From Actinomycetota bacterium (GTDB taxonomy: Bacteria; Actinomycetota; Thermoleophilia; Gaiellales; Gaiellaceae), in the NCBI GenBank assembly GCA_016870235.1, contig VGCB01000219.1, positions 1 through 5,556 of the forward strand: 5,556 nt of DNA, given 5' to 3'. Positions 5,124 through 5,556 of this stretch are shown in pieces. A program made the position numbers and the translations under genes. Below the pieces are notes generated by a model. That model had not been told where the DNA came from. It saw only the letters and a program-made list of their open reading frames with translations, and ran no database searches. Numbering within the stretch: the stretch's first letter is position 1; each line of letters opens with the position of its first letter.

Positions 5124-5300
5124 CCGGGGGAGCGCCGTCTCCCCGGAGCGGCAGCTCGTTGCTCGGCGCACGTGGCCGATCGAAGTGGTCAGGTCTGGGA
5201 GAGCCACCGGTCGTCCGCCGACCGGGCTTCCGCCTCGCACCACGGCACTGTCCAAAAGGGACAATGTCTCTTGGGCCACCGACCTCCTCCCCTACTTGCG

Positions 5301-5306
5301 ATTCTA
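5301..5306 (-). promoter_or_regulatory. Candidate upstream -10 box (TAGAAT)
   Basis: TAGAAT is the best -10-like hexamer in the gap before psuG. Transcription starting about 7 nt later would give a leader of about 180 nt that includes three hairpins and the 52-codon frame. The 12-bp palindrome at 5312-5323 lies just upstream. No -35 match is seen. Confidence 0.35.
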
Positions 5307-5311
5307 TCGTG

Positions 5312-5323
5312 GCAACGCGTTGC
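5312..5323. promoter_or_regulatory. Palindromic operator candidate GCAACGCGTTGC
   Basis: This is a perfect 12-bp palindrome with a central CG, the general shape of LacI/GalR-family operators. It sits where the -35/-10 spacer of the TAGAAT promoter would be, so bound protein would block transcription toward psuG. Further TTGC units lie at 5296, 5330, 5352 and 5358. No regulator gene is visible in the window, so the LacI assignment is a guess. Confidence 0.35.
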
Positions 5324-5367
5324 GATGGGTTGCAGATCTGTTCCGACTTCGTTGCAGTTGCGGCATA

Positions 5368-5394
5368 CGAGCCTCCGCGATGGAGCAGCGCTCG
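5368..5394 (-). terminator. Bulged hairpin after the kinase stop
   Basis: CGAGC (5368-5372) pairs with GCTCG (5390-5394), and CTCC (5373-5376) with GGAG (5382-5385), leaving a 4-nt bulge and a 5-nt loop. It begins 4 nt beyond the kinase stop codon. There is no T-run, so termination is only possible, not shown. Confidence 0.25.
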
Positions 5395-5398
5395 GGCC

Positions 5399-5556
5399 TC
5401 ACGTGCGAGGCGGCATCGCGCCGACCGTCGCCACGCACGCCGCGGCTGCGGCGATGGCGAGATCCGGCCCGCCGACGAGCCATCCCGCGGTCAGCGCGTC
5501 CCCTGCGCCCGTCGTGTCGACCACGGCCGCCGGTGGCGCCGGCCCGCGCTCGTCTC
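5399..5556 (-). CDS. PfkB-family kinase, C-terminal fragment (probable pseudouridine kinase)
   Basis: The gene enters from the right edge; its last 51 codons are visible. They contain VVDTTGAGDALTAGWLVG, the PfkB/ribokinase signature 2, in which DTTGAGD forms the anion hole and the final Asp is the catalytic base that activates the sugar hydroxyl. An Ala-rich helix follows (LAIAAAAACVATVGA), as at the end of ribokinase-fold enzymes. In many bacteria a PfkB-family pseudouridine kinase (PsuK) is encoded beside psuG and makes the pseudouridine 5'-phosphate that PsuG cleaves, so this is the likeliest role. The substrate lid and N-terminal domain lie outside the window, and other PfkB members (ribokinase, adenosine kinase, sugar kinases) cannot be excluded. 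The 287-bp gap to psuG suggests the two genes are not simply co-transcribed. Confidence 0.88.
   Translation of the reverse strand, partial: DERGPAPPAAVVDTTGAGDALTAGWLVGGPDLAIAAAAACVATVGAMPPRT

Larger units (their letters stand above)
5112..5398 (-). promoter_or_regulatory. Structured leader/control region between kinase and psuG
   Basis: This 287-bp gap is long for so compact a window. In transcription order it holds a bulged hairpin just after the kinase stop, a cluster of TTGC half-sites with a 12-bp palindrome, a TAGAAT box and a GGGGAGGAGG run 6 nt (counted from its first GGAGG) before GTG 5279. That GTG opens a 52-codon frame (MAQETLSLLDSAVV...) ending at TAG 5121. About 75% of its codons end in G or C, less than the neighbouring genes, so it may be a leader peptide or chance. 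Inside the frame lie three hairpins: 5246-5253 with 5259-5266 (8 bp, one wobble), 5207-5213 with 5219-5225 (7 bp, perfect), and 5127-5132 with 5139-5144 extended around a bulged G by 5124-5125 with 5145-5146. The order suggests control of psuG by a repressor, by RNA structure, or both; no known riboswitch was recognised. Confidence 0.4.

Noticed and set aside
5121..5279. Annotating the 52-codon frame before psuG as a gene
   Set aside because: The Shine-Dalgarno spacing is good, but third-position G/C is lower than in neighbouring genes, the sequence shows no domain, and hairpins explain the region equally well; kept as part of the leader region only.

Overview
The window is a compact, GC-rich stretch (roughly 70% G+C by eye) with strong G/C preference at third codon positions, several GTG starts, short gene gaps and 4-nt stop/start overlaps. 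At least three genes carry a TAnnnT box 6-7 nt before the start codon, the layout of leaderless actinobacterial genes. Together with the gene families (GYD-domain protein, short MqnB-like nucleosidase, PsuG with a PfkB kinase) this suggests a high-GC actinobacterium, perhaps of the Thermoleophilia type. That placement is inference; there is no rRNA or marker gene here.

Left part (1-1291), minus strand: a VOC/glyoxalase-fold protein (687-1091) is preceded by a candidate 67-residue gene (1088-1291) that overlaps its GTG start by 4 nt. Downstream, after a 227-bp gap, lies a small exported six-cysteine protein of unknown function (64-459) with its own candidate promoter.

Middle part (1352-2988), plus strand, divergent from the VOC genes: a compact futalosine-hydrolase/nucleosidase-like protein (1352-1930), then 11 nt later a polytopic membrane protein (1942-2673), then a GYD-domain protein (2704-2988) with a perfect Shine-Dalgarno and its own candidate -10 box. 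A 195-bp convergent gap with a C6G6 palindrome and a repeat-rich stem structure separates this from the right part.

Right part (3184-5556), minus strand: the C-terminus of a PfkB-family kinase (probably pseudouridine kinase) runs in from the right edge. After a 287-bp leader region come a full-length pseudouridine-5'-phosphate glycosidase (psuG, 4224-5111) and, overlapping it by ATGA, an enolase-superfamily enzyme with unusual active-site motifs (3184-4227). Kinase plus PsuG would turn pseudouridine into uracil and ribose 5-phosphate; the coupled enolase-fold enzyme has no known place in that pathway. The leader before psuG holds a perfect GCAACGCGTTGC palindrome, a cluster of TTGC half-sites, a TAGAAT box, four hairpins and a 52-codon open frame that ends inside the psuG promoter box. 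This leader and the psuG/enolase coupling are the least explained parts of the window. No tRNA, rRNA, CRISPR array or complete mobile element was seen.
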